A stretch of 64,000 nt of DNA from Bettongia penicillata ogilbyi (GCA_023548195.1 JAJHZJ010000014.1:18363718-18427717), one strand, 5' to 3'. Counted from the first letter of the stretch, positions 31,772 through 43,512 are shown. Made by a program: numbers and translations. The notes: generated from the letters alone by a model not told the origin.

Positions 31772-31935
31772 CTCCTTTGCTTTCAGGAATATTATATTCC
31801 AAGCCCTTCAATACTTTAAGTTAGAAGCTGGTAAATCTTCTGTTATCCTGACTGTCGCTCCACAATACTTGAATTGTTTCTTCCTGGCTGCTTGCAATAT
31901 TTTCTCCTTGACCTGAGAACTCTGGAATTTGGTTG

Positions 31936-34457
31936 CTCTCCCTTCTCATGTACCCCTCCCTTCTCTCATCCCCTTCTCCCCTATTTTCTTATAGGGCAAA
32001 ATAGATTTTTATACCCCATTGCCTCTCTGTCTCATTTCCCAGTTGCATGGAAAAACAATTTCTAACTTTAATTTTTAAAACTTTGAGTTCCAAGTTCTCT
32101 CCCTTCCTTCCTCCCAACCCACCCCCAGTGAGAAGGTATGCCATTCGATACAGGTTATGCATGTGTAGTCACACAACACACTCCATAACAGTCAGGATGT
32201 GAAAGACTAATTATATTTCCCTCCATCTTATCCTGCCCCCATTTATTCTATTCTCTCTTTTGACCCTGTCCTTCCTCAAAAGGATTTACTTTCTAATTAT
32301 CCCTTCCTCACATTTGACCTCTCTTCTATCATCCCCCATCCCCTATTTATCTCCTTTCCCCCAACTTTCCTGTAGTGTAAGATAGATTTTCATATCAAAT
32401 TATGTGTGTATGTTATTCCCTCCTTAAGCCAAATCTGATGAGAGTAGGGTTTGCTCTTTACATCTGACCTCCTTCCTCTTCCCCTCCATTGAAAGTTTTT
32501 TTCTTCCCTCTCACATAAGTGACAGATAATTGACCCCATTCCATTTCTCTCTTTCTCCTTCTCTCAATATATTCCTCTTTCACCCCTTGATTTTATTTTT
32601 TTTAATATCTTCCCTCCATTATCAACTCGCCTCTATGCCTTCAGTCTACACTTATACATATATATGTACATATGTGTGTATACATATATTTATATGTGTA
32701 TGGGTGTATACATAATACCTCCATCTATCCTAATATTGAGAAAAGTCTCAAGTTACAAATATTATCTTTCCATGTAGGAATGTAAACAATTTAACTTTAG
32801 TAAGTCCCTTATAATCTGTCTTTCCTATTTGCCTTTTCATGCGTCTCTTGATTCTTGTGTTTGAAAGTCAAATTTTCTATTTAGTTATGGTCTTTTCATC
32901 AAGTATGCTTGAAAGGCCTCTATTTTATTGAACGACACTTTCCCCTCCGAAGTATTATACTCAGTTTTTCTGGGTAAATGATTCTTAGTTTTAGTCTTAG
33001 ATCCTTTGACCTCTGGAATATCATATTTTAAGCCTTGCAGTCCCTTAACATAGAAACTGCCAGGACTTGTGTTATCTTGACTGTGATTCCACAATACTCA
33101 AATTGTTTCTTTCTTGCTGCTTGCAATATTTTCTCCTTGACCCAGAGCTCTGAAATCTGACTACAATATTCCTAGGAGTTTCCTTTTAGGATGTCTTTCA
33201 GGAGGCAATCAGTGGAATCTTTATCTATTATATCCTCTGGTGCTAGAACATTAGAGTAATTTTCCTTGATAATTTCTTAAAAGATGATGTCTAGCCTGTT
33301 TTTTGAGTATACTTTCGGGTAGTCAATAATTTTTAAATTGCCTCTCCTGGATTGATTTTCCAGGTCAGTTGTTTTTCCAAAGAGATATTTCACATTGTCT
33401 TCTATTTTTTATCCCTTTGATTTTGTTTTATAATTTCTTGATTTTTCATAGACATTAACTTCCATCTTCTCCATTCTAATCTTTAAGGAATTCTTTTTTT
33501 AGTGAGCTTTTGGACCTCCTTTTCTATTGGGCCAATTCTGCTTTTTAAGGCATTCTTATCCTCATTGGATTTTGATCTCTTTTGCATTTGGGTTCATCTA
33601 TTTTTAAGGTGTTATTTTGTTTAGCGTTTCTTGAGTCCCTTTAGCAATCAGTTCACTTTTTTCATGATTTCCTTGCATCACTCTCATTTCTCTTCCCAAT
33701 TTTCCCTCTGCTTCTCTTGTTTGATTTTCAAAATCCATTTTGAGCTCTTCCATGGCCTGAAACCAATTCATATGTTTTTGGAATCTTTGGATGGAGGAGC
33801 TTTGACTTTGCTCTTCTGTTTGTATATTTTGGTCTTCTTTGTCGTCAAAGTAAAATTCTATAGTCTGACTCTTTTTTCTAGTTTTTGCTCATTTCCCCAG
33901 CCATTTACTTGACTTTTAAGCTCTTTGTCATGGTAGTTCTCTGCTTCCAGTGGGTGTGAGGAAGTGTACTGACAGGTGTGATATACCTCCACAATCTGTG
34001 GGCCTAGAACTCTAGAAACAGTTGCTGCCTCTGCCACTGCTGCTGCTGCCACATGTTCCTCCTCCTGCACTGTGCCATGTGGCTGGGGCCAGGTCACTCT
34101 ACTTTCTCACACAAGTCTGGCAGGATTTTTTTTAAGGACATTCCAATTTGTCCTCAGTGTTTTGGGGTTGTAAAGTCTGAAAGCTGCCATAGGTTCTCAG
34201 AGGTGGGTGCTCAGGTCTTGTCTATGCCAATGTGGCCCATGCTGCACTGCACTCTGATCCCAGAGCACCTTGATAGACACTTCCTGTCAACTTTCCAGGC
34301 TGTTTTGGGCTGGAGATTTGCTTCACTCCATCATTCTCTGGGTTCTTCAGCTCCAGAATTTGTTTAGAGTCATTTTTCTCAGGCATTTGCATGGGCTTGG
34401 GGGGGGAGCTCTAGCAAGTCTCTGTTTCTACTCCACCATCTTGGCTCCTCCCCCCAT
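31936..34457 (-). mobile_element. HAL1-type ORF1-only element H, antisense, nearly full length
   Basis: The 5' end is near 34457 (antisense of 'ggaggagccaagatggtgga'), with a 5'UTR of about 565 bases, ORF1 at 33892-32837 and a 3' region of about 900 bases that begins about 120 bases short of the end seen in E. It therefore lacks the terminal A-rich end. A TA/TG repeat at 32655-32712 lies where B, D and E have theirs. No ORF2. N-terminus type as in C and E. Confidence 0.75.
32837..33892 (-). pseudogene. ORF1 of HAL1-type element H (broken)
   Basis: Decayed ORF1, about 352 codons from the ATG at 33892 (MSKN-type start) to a TGA at 32839-32837. The N-terminal segment is clear ('actttgacgacaaagaag' sense, the counterpart of YFDDKED). 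Coiled coil lies at about 33770-33480, the RRM-like part at about 33380-33240 and the C-terminal part in the frame 33094-32885 ('DNTSPGSFYVKGLQ', 'FNKIEAFQAYLMKRP'). Multiple frameshifts. Confidence 0.75.
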
Positions 34458-35544
34458 TTTGCTTTCCAAGGCATTCTTCTTCTCACTGGCTTTTTGGACC
34501 TCTTCTGCCATTTAACCTAGTCTACTTTTTAAAATTTTATTTTCTTAAGTATTCTTTGTATCTTCTTTACCAAGCTATTGATTCTTTTCTCTTGATTTTC
34601 TTCCATCACTCTCATTTCTTTTCCCAACTTTTCTTCTACTTCTCTTAATTGATTTTCAAAACCATTTTTGAGCTCTTTCATGGCCTGAAATAAATTCATT
34701 GTGTTCTTAGAAACTGTGGATGTAGGAGTTTTGACTTTGTTGTGTTCTTCTGAGTGTGTGTTTTAATCTTCCTTGTCACCCCAGTAACTTTCTATAGTCT
34801 GAATTTTTCCCATTGTTTGCTCATTTTCTCAGCCTATTACTTGACTTTTAACTTAAAGTAGGGCTCTGCTTTCAGTATGGAGGACATACTGTCCCTAGCT
34901 TCAGGGGTTTTGTGCAGCTATTTTCAGAGATACACCTAGGGACCTATAATTTTTCAGTTTTTCCAAGGTGACATGATCTAAGGAGACGTTATTACTTGTC
35001 TGCTTTCCTATGTTCTGGTCTATCAGTGACAACAAGCACTCTTTATGCTCTGGAACTTTGAGAAGTCCTCCACTGTGAGCACATGCTCCACTATGCTAAT
35101 GCTCCTCCTCACCCTAGGTCTGTCACCCAGAACTGAAACCCAGGCCTGAGTATAGACAAAGAAACGAAGTCCTGCCTCTGTGCTAGCTAATAAGATCCCT
35201 ATAATCTCCTTCTGACCGGTTGTTCAACACCATTACCATCTGTGGATGGAGAGCTCCCAAAGCTAGCACCATTGCCATTGCTGATTCAGTCATTCCCTAT
35301 TCCTGCTCCTGATTTTCTGTGGCCCAGGCTGTTGGCATGGCCTGTGCTGGAGTGTTCTCCTTTCTTTCCCTGGTGCAAAAGACCTTTCTTGTCAATCTTC
35401 CAAGTTATTTCACTCCATCTTTTTTATGGGCTCTGCTGCTCTAGAACTTTTTTAGAGTCATCTTTTAAAGGTATTTGGAGGGGTTTGGGGGGAAAACTCA
35501 GAGGAGTCCCTGCTTTTACTCCATCATCATGACTCAGCCCCTAA

Positions 35545-36640
35545 TTAATATCTTCATTTTCATTTACTTGCTTTCACTTCTCATTTACTCACCTGACATT
35601 GCTTTCTCCAAGGTTACCAGTGTTCTCTTCCTTTTTGGCCTCTTTCCTTCAACACTGTTGACCATTCAAGTTTCCTGAATCCTCTTCCTTCTCTGGATTT
35701 TTGTGACATTGTTTTCTCTTTTCTTTATGGCCATATCTTGGTCTCCTCAGTGGGATCATCATCCTTTTCTTGCCCCTTTGTTTGAGTCTACCCCTGGCCT
35801 TTGCATTGTGTCCTTTTAACTCCTTTCTATATGATCTCTCTTTGTGATCTAATCAGTTACCACAGATTTAATGATCACTTCTACATAGATAATTCCCAGA
35901 TCTACATATCAAGCCTGAATTTCTCTCCTGAACAATGATTCTGCTTTATCAACTGCTTATTGTATATTTTCTATTTTATGTATTATGAATATCTAAACCA
36001 AACTCATTTTATTCTTCTATGTTTCTCACCAATCTTCTCTTTATAACATCCTTATTTCTGCTAAAGTTGCCACCATTCCTTCTTATCAGTCTCAGAATAA
36101 TCTTCAGTCTTCCTCAATACCCACATCTAATCAGTAGCCAAAATTTATCAGCTCTATCACCACAAAATGTCTCTTATCTGTACTCTTCTCTCCACTCACC
36201 TGGCCATTACTCTTTTTCAGGCCCTAACCACCTAAAATAGTATTCTAATTGATCTCCCTCCCCCCATTTCTCACTTCGCTATCCCATACTCCCTGTACCT
36301 GCCATATTAATATTCTTAGTAAAACTTATATCTGACCATTTTGCTCCCTTTTCCCTCCAAAATTTCTGGTGGTTCCTGTTTGTATAATGTTTTCTGATCA
36401 GGAGTGAAGGAAAGAAGAATTTGTTAAGTGCCTACTATGTCCCAGGATCTGTGCTCAGTTCTTCACAAGTATTATCTCATTTGACCCTCATAGTAACCTT
36501 AGGAGGTAGGTACTAAGGTTACCAGTCACTTTTTCAGGTTCACTGAACATTATTTTCCTTTATACATTCTGTATTCCAAGAATCTCACCTTTGCCTGGTT
36601 GTTTCCAATGCCCTTGCTAGTCTGCTCTCAATTATTTTTT
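35545..36640 (+). mobile_element. L2/CR1-clade LINE, sense
   Basis: Decayed L2 coding sequence: 'tccaaggttaccagtgttct' near 35609, 'caacactgttgaccattcaa' near 35649, 'ttcccagatctacatatcaa' near 35892, 'aatttatcagctctatcacc' near 36143 and 'gaccattttgctccc' near 36332. It is opened at 36412-36520 by a MIR-like piece and ends with L2 3' sequence near 36640. Same family as 1-1321. Confidence 0.75.
36412..36520. mobile_element. MIR/L2-type fragment inside the L2
   Basis: 'ttgttaagtgcctactatgt' followed by 'gtattatctcatttgaccct' and 'accttaggaggtaggtacta': pieces of the standard antisense MIR 3' region. Confidence 0.55.
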
Positions 36641-37259
36641 ATTTACAAATCTGTGCACATATTGATGTTTAATGAAAAAAAAATCTCCCTTAGGAGGGGA
36701 AGTGTTCCATTTTCATGTTTGTTTCCAATCTCAATATCAATAATAATTATCAGTAATAATTACAATAATAATCAACATTAATACCCAACTGACTTAATGA
36801 AATTTTAGTATGTAAAGAAAATAACAGAAACAATTTGATGAAGAGGAAAACTCCCTACAAAACCCAGAAATGGTTAGATATACAAGTTGTAAGGTTATGA
36901 CCCTTTCAGGTCTTGAGTAACCTATTTGTATACAAAAGGGTCAAAGTTGGAGGGAGGGAGATTTCTATCTCTTTCCTTCTATCAGGATGGCATCTTTCAG
37001 CAGAAATACATGGAAATGCCCAGGAAAATGGGATCCAGTTTTAGCATTGAGGCAAGTCATTAAGATGATAGGGGAAACCAGTTCTTGAAGCTGGTGACTC
37101 ATTTAGGAGATGGCAATCTCATAGCCAAGACTTCTGCTCCTCATAGGATCTCAGATCTTATTCTTTCCAAAAGTATATAGCAATAATTTTTAGCTGAGCC
37201 CCAAGCTACAAATAGTAGTGACTACAGCCAATATGTGAAGGCGCATCCACCAATGCAGC
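36641..37259. other. Unassigned DNA
   Basis: No recognised repeat, RNA or protein gene. 36700-36785 has A/T-rich low complexity with AATAAT steps. Confidence 0.45.
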
Positions 37260-37500
37260 TCTGGTGGCATGGTGCAATGTAAAGAGTACTAGGCCTGGGT
37301 ACTAGAAGACCTGAGGTCAAATCTAGCCTCAGTCACATCCTAGTTGTGTGACCCTTGACAAGTAATTTAACTTCTGTCTTCCTCAGTTTCCTCAAACATA
37401 AAATGGGTATAATACCAGGAGGTTGTAATGATCCAATGAGATAATAAATATAAAGTGTCTGGCACATAATCACTCTAGAAATGTTGACTATTAGTATTAC
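37260..37500 (+). mobile_element. MIR/CORE-type SINE, nearly complete, sense
   Basis: A tRNA-like head ('catggtgcaatgtaaagagt'), a B-box-like 'gacctgaggtcaaatctag', the core 'agttgtgtgacccttgacaa' and 'cctcagtttcctcaaacata', and the tail 'gataataaatataaagtgtc' with 'ctggcacataatca', all in the right order. The most complete MIR-class copy in the window. Confidence 0.8.
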
Positions 37501-38084
37501 ATGAAGGAATTTCCACTATCAGGATCATGTTGAGACTGTGAGATCAAGACCAAGGGGAGCTGTTCACAGACATGGGGAGTCCTGAAGTCCCAGAGTACTT
37601 CCTCTCTCATGCCTTGGCTGCCTGTGTTGCCTATGCACATACCTCTCTAACTTTCTTTTCATCCTCTCTTCCTTACACCTTTGGGTACAGATGGAAGATT
37701 ACAGCCCAGGTTTATGAGGGAAATATTTTGTTGTTAAAATTTTTACTACATTTTGTTTTACATTAATTTTGTTTTACATTAATTTTGTCCTCTGGTTTAC
37801 TAGAGTCATGATAAACACAACAGCTGGAGCCTGGAATCCAAAGTTGTGGGAGTTTGGACACACAGGTAAATTTGCATTTGAATTATCATCCTTGATGAGA
37901 CTTAATATGTAAATAAAAATTATGGATAACTTCCCACACACACACCTAACCCATGCATTTTTAAAAAAAGTATCATGATTAATGCTAATATATATAAAAT
38001 TATATTATATATAATTATATATTATATTGATAATTATATCATATTATTTATAATTATATATTAATAATATATTAATGCATTGTG

Positions 38085-38117
<33 letters not shown>

Positions 38118-38399
38118 ATGTCACATTCACATTCAAAAACTATGCCTTGTGTTACTTTTTCCTTCTTGAGACTGGTTCTCCCAAACTCTTTAAGACTGAA
38201 AATGGCCATTCAGAAGTCCATTTCTACTGTTGATTGCCCTAGAGGTTTTAATCTACTTTACTTCCAACTTGGGCTGGTTTACCCCTCCTTGGGCAACTTA
38301 GTGACCCTCTGCCTCCCAGAGCTTATATCGGTGCTAGCTTTATTGTTTGTTACTATTTGTGTATTTTTGTAATTCAATTTTTTTCTTTGTGAATTTAGA
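37501..38399. other. Unassigned DNA with an A/T palindromic tract
   Basis: No gene recognised. 37737-37786 holds a short direct duplication of a 'ttttgttttacattaa' unit. 37985-38125 is almost pure A/T made of TATA, ATTATA and (AT)n steps with much self-complementarity. 38130-38390 is ordinary mixed sequence with an ATG-starting 96-codon frame without recognisable similarity. Confidence 0.45.
37985..38125. repeat. A/T-rich self-complementary tract
   Basis: About 140 bases nearly lacking G and C, with repeated TATATA and ATTATA units ending in an (AT)n run at about 38086-38106. It can fold on itself and is a plausible breakage or replication-slippage site. Confidence 0.8.
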
Positions 38400-39510
38400 T
38401 ATTATAATGAAGGAAGGTAGCCTAGTAGTATCAGCTCTGAAATTATATTACAAAGAAGTAATCATCAAAATAATCTAGTAATGACTAAGAAATAGATAAG
38501 TGAGTCATTGGAATAAATTAGGTACATAATACATAGTAGTAAATGACAATAATAATATAGGGTTTGATAAACCCAAAATCTAAGCTTTAGGGACAGGAGC
38601 TCAATGATTGATAAAAATTGCTGAGAAAACTGGAAAGCAAACTGACAGAAACTAGGTACAGGTCAAAATCTCACATCATATACCAAGATAAGGTGGCATG
38701 GGACTATGTTTTAGACATAAAGGGTGACACACAAGCAAATTAGGGAAACCTGGAATATTTTACCTGTTGGATCTATGGAAAAGGAAAGAATGTTTTATCA
38801 AGCAAAAGATACAGAGCATTATGGGATATAAAATGGATAACTTTGATTATATTAAATTTTAAAAGTTTTGTACAAATAGAACCAAAGCACTCAAATTAGA
38901 AGGAAAGCAGAAAACTGAGGAAGAAAATTTTAAGCAAATGTCTCTGATAAACACCTCATTTTTCAAATAGAGAACTGAGTCAAATTTGTAAAAATTTAAG
39001 TCATTCTCCAAATGATAACAGGTCAAAAGATACAAGCAGGCACTTTTCAGGAGAAATCAAAGCTCTCTATAGTCACATAAAATGCTCTAAATCACTATTG
39101 ATTAGAGAAATTCACATTAAAACAACTGTGAGGTATCTCCTCACACTTATCAGATTGGTTAATATGACTGAAAAGGAAAATGACAGATGTTTGAGGGGAT
39201 GTGCCATCCTACTCCAAAAAATGAAATGATAGTCTGAATGCAGATACAAGCATACTTTTTCTGATAGCTTTCTTTATATTTCTTATTTTTGTTTTGTTTT
39301 TTTTTTCTGTATTTTCTTTTTCAACATGACTAATGTGAAAATATGTTTAGCATGATATATAATCTATATCCAATAACTTGCCTTGTCAAAGAAGAGTGGA
39401 GGAAAGGAAATATAGATAGAATTGGGAGCCCAAAATGTTTTAAAAAGTCAATACTAAACATTGTTATTTGTAATTGGAAAAAATAAAATATAAAAATTAT
39501 AAAAAATAAT
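38400..39510 (+). mobile_element. L1 3' end: ORF2 C-terminal region and 3'UTR, sense
   Basis: Sense L1: 'gaggaagaaaattttaagca' near 38917, 'ctctataatcacataaaatg'-type motifs near 39063, 'aaattcacattaaaacaact' near 39106 and 'aaaggaaaatgacagatgtt' near 39171. Then comes the 3'UTR ('aacatgactaatgtgaaaat' near 39323, 'gtttagcatgatatataatc' near 39346) and an A-rich end at 39478-39510. A deletion of several hundred bases lies near 39235. No long frame remains. Confidence 0.75.
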
Positions 39511-39890
39511 TTAGATACCACAAAATTTGGAACATATGTAATTTATAATGACATTGTTTCGTTGTCTACAGTATCTTTAAGTATGACATACATTCACTCA
39601 AAGTTTTTCACATTGTGGATTTATATTAATTTCTACTTATGCCTTATCTGATGGCATAATTACAACTCTTGATTTTTTAGAATTGACTAACATACAGGAA
39701 ATTTTTATCTTCTCAGATTCATTCTGCATCTATCTTCAGATGTTTCTTATTTGCAGTAAATTGTTGAATTTTATTTTCTTGTCCATTTTGCCATTACCCT
39801 TCCTCTTATTGCCTTCCTTAATAATTTGTTTTTTTATAATTTCTCCATTTGTTTCCTGCTGATTCTTGCCCTCTTAAGACTTTTTAGACA
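39511..39890 (-). mobile_element. L1 ORF2 endonuclease-region fragment, antisense
   Basis: 'gccttatctgatggcataat' near 39640 and 'tgattttttagaattgacta' near 39668 correspond to the antisense endonuclease region that is clearer at 57020-57200. Highly decayed. Confidence 0.45.
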
Positions 39891-41174
39891 ATACTTTGTC
39901 TTTCCCAACCTTTTTGAGTATGCTAATTTTTTGGTTTTGTTTTTTTAAACAAGTTTTTGTAAATAATCTTATTAATATATTCTGTTTCTGACAACACTAT
40001 AGTATCTTATGTATCTGTCTCCCTGCCTTCCCAAAGAACAATCCCATATGATTTATAGTATATTTTTAGAGAGGCAAAAAATAAAGTGAACACGGCTGAT
40101 TGATTTGTTGAGAAAATCCAAAACCATATGCAATGTGTAACACCCATCGACCTCCTATCTTCACAATGGACAGTCTGTTTGGTAAGACTTTGTTTAAAAT
40201 TTTGTTTATTATTGATATCAGATTACAGTTTTCATTCTGTATTTTATCTTTCCCTGATTTAGATATTAGGACTTTGTCTTCTAAAAGAATACAGATAAGA
40301 CTTTCTCAATTTTTGAGAATAATTTGTGAATTATTGGTATTAGCTGTTCTTCAAAAGCATAATGGAATTATCCTGTGAATCCATCAGGTCCCACATATTT
40401 ATTTTTTCCTTTTGTAGTTCCTTTGCAGTTAAATCTGTTCTTTTTCTGAGATCAGGTTATTTAAGGTCTTTATCTTGTTTTCTAATAGATTAGATAGTTT
40501 ATATTTTGGAAGGTATTCCTTTATTTCTTTTGTATTCTCGGTTTTGTTAGCATATAACTGTGCATAATATGTTCTGATTGTTCTTTTAATTTCTTCTGGT
40601 TTGGGGAAATTACATCTAGCTCATTTGCTATTTTGTTGATTTATTTTACTGTCTTCTTTTTAATCTGATTAGCTAATGGTTTATCAATTTAATTAACCTT
40701 TTCAAAGAACCAGCTTTTACTTTCTTACGATTTGTATTATTTTTTTTAATTTCCAATTTTTTATTTCCTCTCTAATTTAAATATTTTTCTTTTCTATTTA
40801 AATTTATTTGCCAACTTTCTAATTTTTTTTAAAAAGACTGTTCAGTTCATTCAACTTCTTTTTTTCTATTTTGTTGAAAAATGATTGTAAGGATATGATT
40901 TCCCCTTTGAGGATTGTTTTAGCTTCATCCCAGAAATTTTGATATGGCTTCATCATTATCATTTTCATTTACATGGTAATTAATTATTTTTGTGATTTAT
41001 TCTTTATCCCTCTCATTATCTAAGATTTCATTGTTAAGGCCTTATTTGGATCTGTTTCTTTTGTTTGTGATCCACAAACCAATTTCAATTCTTGTTATAT
41101 TTTGTCTGTAAAGGATGCATTGACTATTTCTGTCTTTTTACATTTATTTACAATAACCCTGTGATCTAATACAT
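39891..41174 (-). mobile_element. Old L1 3' end and ORF2 middle, antisense
   Basis: 39891-40160 resembles the tail of an older L1 lineage ('aaacaagtttttgtaaataa', 'ccatatgcaatgtgtaacac'). 40161-41174 is antisense ORF2: 'tgaatccatcaggtcccaca' near 40376, 'tttcaaagaaccagctttta' near 40703 and 'cttcatcccagaaattttga' near 40924. These are the reversed RT and inter-domain landmarks also seen at 55840-56420. Truncated near 41174. Confidence 0.65.
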
Positions 41175-43020
41175 GGTCATTTAAAAAATTTAATAGTATT
41201 TATTTTTTCCCAATTACATATCCATACAAATTTTAAAATTCTTTTTTACAAGACTTTGAATTCCAAATTTTTCTCTCTCAATCTCTCCCCTCTCCTCTTC
41301 CTAAAACGGTAGGAGATTTTATATAGGTTAACATGTATTATCATGCAAACATTTTCCTACATTAATCAGAGTTATGAAAGAAGAAACAAATCAAAAGAAA
41401 AAAGTCATGAAAAAGAAAAAAGTGAGTGAAAAAAATATACATGGATCTGCATTCAGAGTCCATCAGTTCTTTATCTGGATGTGGATAGCACTCTCCTTCA
41501 CAAGTTCTTCACACTTGTCTTGTATCATTACGATACTGAGAAGAGCTGAGCCATTCATAACTGATCATCACACAGTACTGCTGATAGTGCATATAATGCT
41601 TTCTTGGTTTTGCTCATTTCGTTTACATCAGATTGTATACATCTTTCCAGGTTTTTCTGAAATCTGTCTATTCATCATTTCTTATTGTACAATTAGTATT
41701 CCATTGCATTCATATATCCCAGCTTGTTCACCCATCCCCTAACTGATAGTCATCCCCTCAATTTCCAATATTTTTTGAACATGGAGATCCTTTTCCCTTT
41801 TTCTATGATCTCTTTGAGCTAGCAACCTAGTAGTGATATTTCTGGATTAAATGGTATGCACAATTTAGTTGTCCTTTGGGCACAGTTCCAAATTGCACTC
41901 CAGAGTGGTTGGATCAGTTCACAACTCTGTCAACAATGCATTAGTGTCCCAGTTTTCCCACATCTCTTTCAACATTTATCATTTCCCTTTTTTTGTCATA
42001 TTAGTCAATCTCACAGATGTGAGGAGGTACCTCAGAGTCGTTTTAATGTGCATTTCTCTAAACACAAAATGATTTAGAAGGGCAGCTAGGTGGTGCAGTG
42101 AATAGAGAACCAGCCCTGGAATCCGGAGAACCTGAGTTCAGACTGCACTTACTAGCTGTGTGACCATGGGCAAGTCACTTAATCTCAGTAACCTGCAAAA
42201 AAACAAAAACAAAGTGATTTACAGCACTTCTTCATATGCCTAGAGATAGCTTTGATAAATTCATCTGAGAATTCCATGTTCATATCCTGTGACCATTTAT
42301 CAACTGGATTATGGCTTGTATTCTTACAAATTTTACTCATTTCTCTATATATTTGAGAAATGAGGCCTTTATCAGAGACACTTGCTGTAAAGATTGTCCA
42401 TATTTCTGCTTTTCTTCTACTCTTGGTTTCTTTTGTGCAAAAGCTTCTTAATTTAATACAATCAAAATTATCTATTTTATATTTATAATGCTATCTATCT
42501 CTTGTTTTGTTACTAATTCTTCCCTTCTCTAAAGATTATTCCTTGTTCTTCTAATTTTCTAAGTATCATCCTTTATGTATAATGTACCCATTTTGACTTT
42601 ATCTTGATCTGGTATGATATGTTGGTCTATATCTAGTTAATGCCTAATTGTTTTCCAGTTTTCCCAGCAGTTTTTGTCAAATAGTGAGCTCTTATGCCAT
42701 AGGCTGAGATCTTTGGGTTTATCAAATTCTTGGTTACTATGTGCACCTCCTCTATTCCTCTGATCCACCACTCTATTTCTTAGCCAGTACCAAATAGTTT
42801 TAATGATTAATGCTTTGTAGTATAGTTTCAGAGCTGATGTTGCTAGTCCACCTTCCTTTGTATTTTTCCAATGATTTCCTTAATATTTTTGACCTTTTGT
42901 TCTTCCAGATGAATTTCTGCTGTTATTTTTTGCTAGCTCTATAAAATAATTTTCGATAGCTTGATTGGTATGGCACTGAGTACATAAACTTACCTAGAAT
43001 TATTATTTTCATGGTCATTT
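41175..43020 (-). mobile_element. L1 3' end (3'UTR and ORF2 C-half), antisense, split by a SINE
   Basis: It starts with the reversed A-rich tail ('tttattttttcccaattaca'). It runs through 'ggatgtggatagcactctcc', 'ccagagtggttggatcagtt', 'aatgaggcctttatcagaga' near 42358 and 'ttctattcctctgatccacc'-type motifs near 42751, reaching the RT C-terminal region near 43000. A MAR1-type SINE sits at 42077-42209 between duplicated target sequence. Confidence 0.85.
42077..42209 (+). mobile_element. MAR1-type tRNA-derived SINE, with TSD
   Basis: 'gggcagctaggtggtgcagt' is the head typical of marsupial MAR1 SINEs, with an A-box-like 'tggtgcagtg' and a B-box-like 'gagttcagac' near 42134. The core is 'agctgtgtgaccatgggcaa' then 'gtcacttaatctcag', and the tail is A-rich. 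A segment between B box and core is deleted. The flanks 'caaaatgattta' (42065-42076) and 'caaagtgattta' (42210-42221) are a 12-base target duplication with one change. This is the strongest single sign of marsupial origin. Confidence 0.92.
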
Positions 43021-43275
43021 TTTTTTAAAGTTCCCTTTGATGGAAAGAAAAATGTATATTATTTTACTCTTCCATTTAGAAGGTGCCATAATCCTTTTAA
43101 TTTTCCAGAGATTTATGCAGTTCCCTGTTTTTCCTTTTGTTTATCTTTCTATTAGACTTACCAAAACATGAAAATGAAGACTCCTGTTACTGTTGTTACC
43201 CTTTACGTCTTCTTGAACCTGAGATGTTTTCTTCACATATTTTGATGCTAAGGTATTTGAAGTGTGTAAGTTCAT
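43021..43275. other. Unassigned, probably decayed L1
   Basis: A/T-rich with no firm landmarks. It lies between two recognised mobile elements and may be old L1 ORF2. Confidence 0.35.
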
Positions 43276-43512
43276 TATGGGGAAGCTAGGTAGTGGACAG
43301 AGTGCTAGACCTGAAGTCAGAAAGACTCATCTGAATATATTCAAATTTGGCCTCAGACAGTTATTAGCTGTATAACCATGGACAAATCATTTAGCTCTGT
43401 TTGTCTCAATTTCCTCTGTAAAATGTAGTAGGAAAGGCAGCCACTAGAGTATCTTTGCCAAGAAAACCCCAAATGGGGTTCTAAGGAGTAAGATAAATCA
43501 ACAACAAAATTT
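43276..43512 (+). mobile_element. MAR-type SINE with a BovB-type 3' tail
   Basis: The head and core are of the MAR kind ('gaagctaggtagtggacaga', 'cagttattagctgtataacc'). The 3' part reads 'actagagtatctttgccaag', 'aaaaccccaaatggggttct', then 'caacaacaaa'. That tail is the 3' end of BovB-type RTE LINEs, so this SINE was probably mobilised by BovB enzymes. A diverged BovB copy is present at 7074-8552. Confidence 0.8.

Larger units (their letters stand above)
31772..35540 (-). mobile_element. L1/HAL1 element G, antisense, split by element H
   Basis: Right block (34458-35540): 5'UTR with the reversed start motif near 35520, an ORF1 start at 34824 and the N-terminal and coiled-coil part of ORF1. 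Left block (31772-31935): part of the ORF1 C-terminal domain ('ctgcttgcaatattttctcc', 'gacctgagaactctgg'). Roughly 500 bases of ORF1 are missing between the blocks, and no duplication flanks H. The 3' region is also absent. So H arrived with a target deletion, or the locus was rearranged later. Confidence 0.65.

Noticed and set aside
38082..38372. Plus-strand frame of 96 codons beginning in the A/T tract
   Set aside because: The start lies in the (AT)n run and the rest has no known domain or codon pattern that supports a gene.
42077..42209. Possible tRNA gene from the A-box and B-box-like motifs
   Set aside because: The sequence is the tRNA-derived head of a SINE with core, A tail and target duplication; it cannot fold as a complete tRNA.
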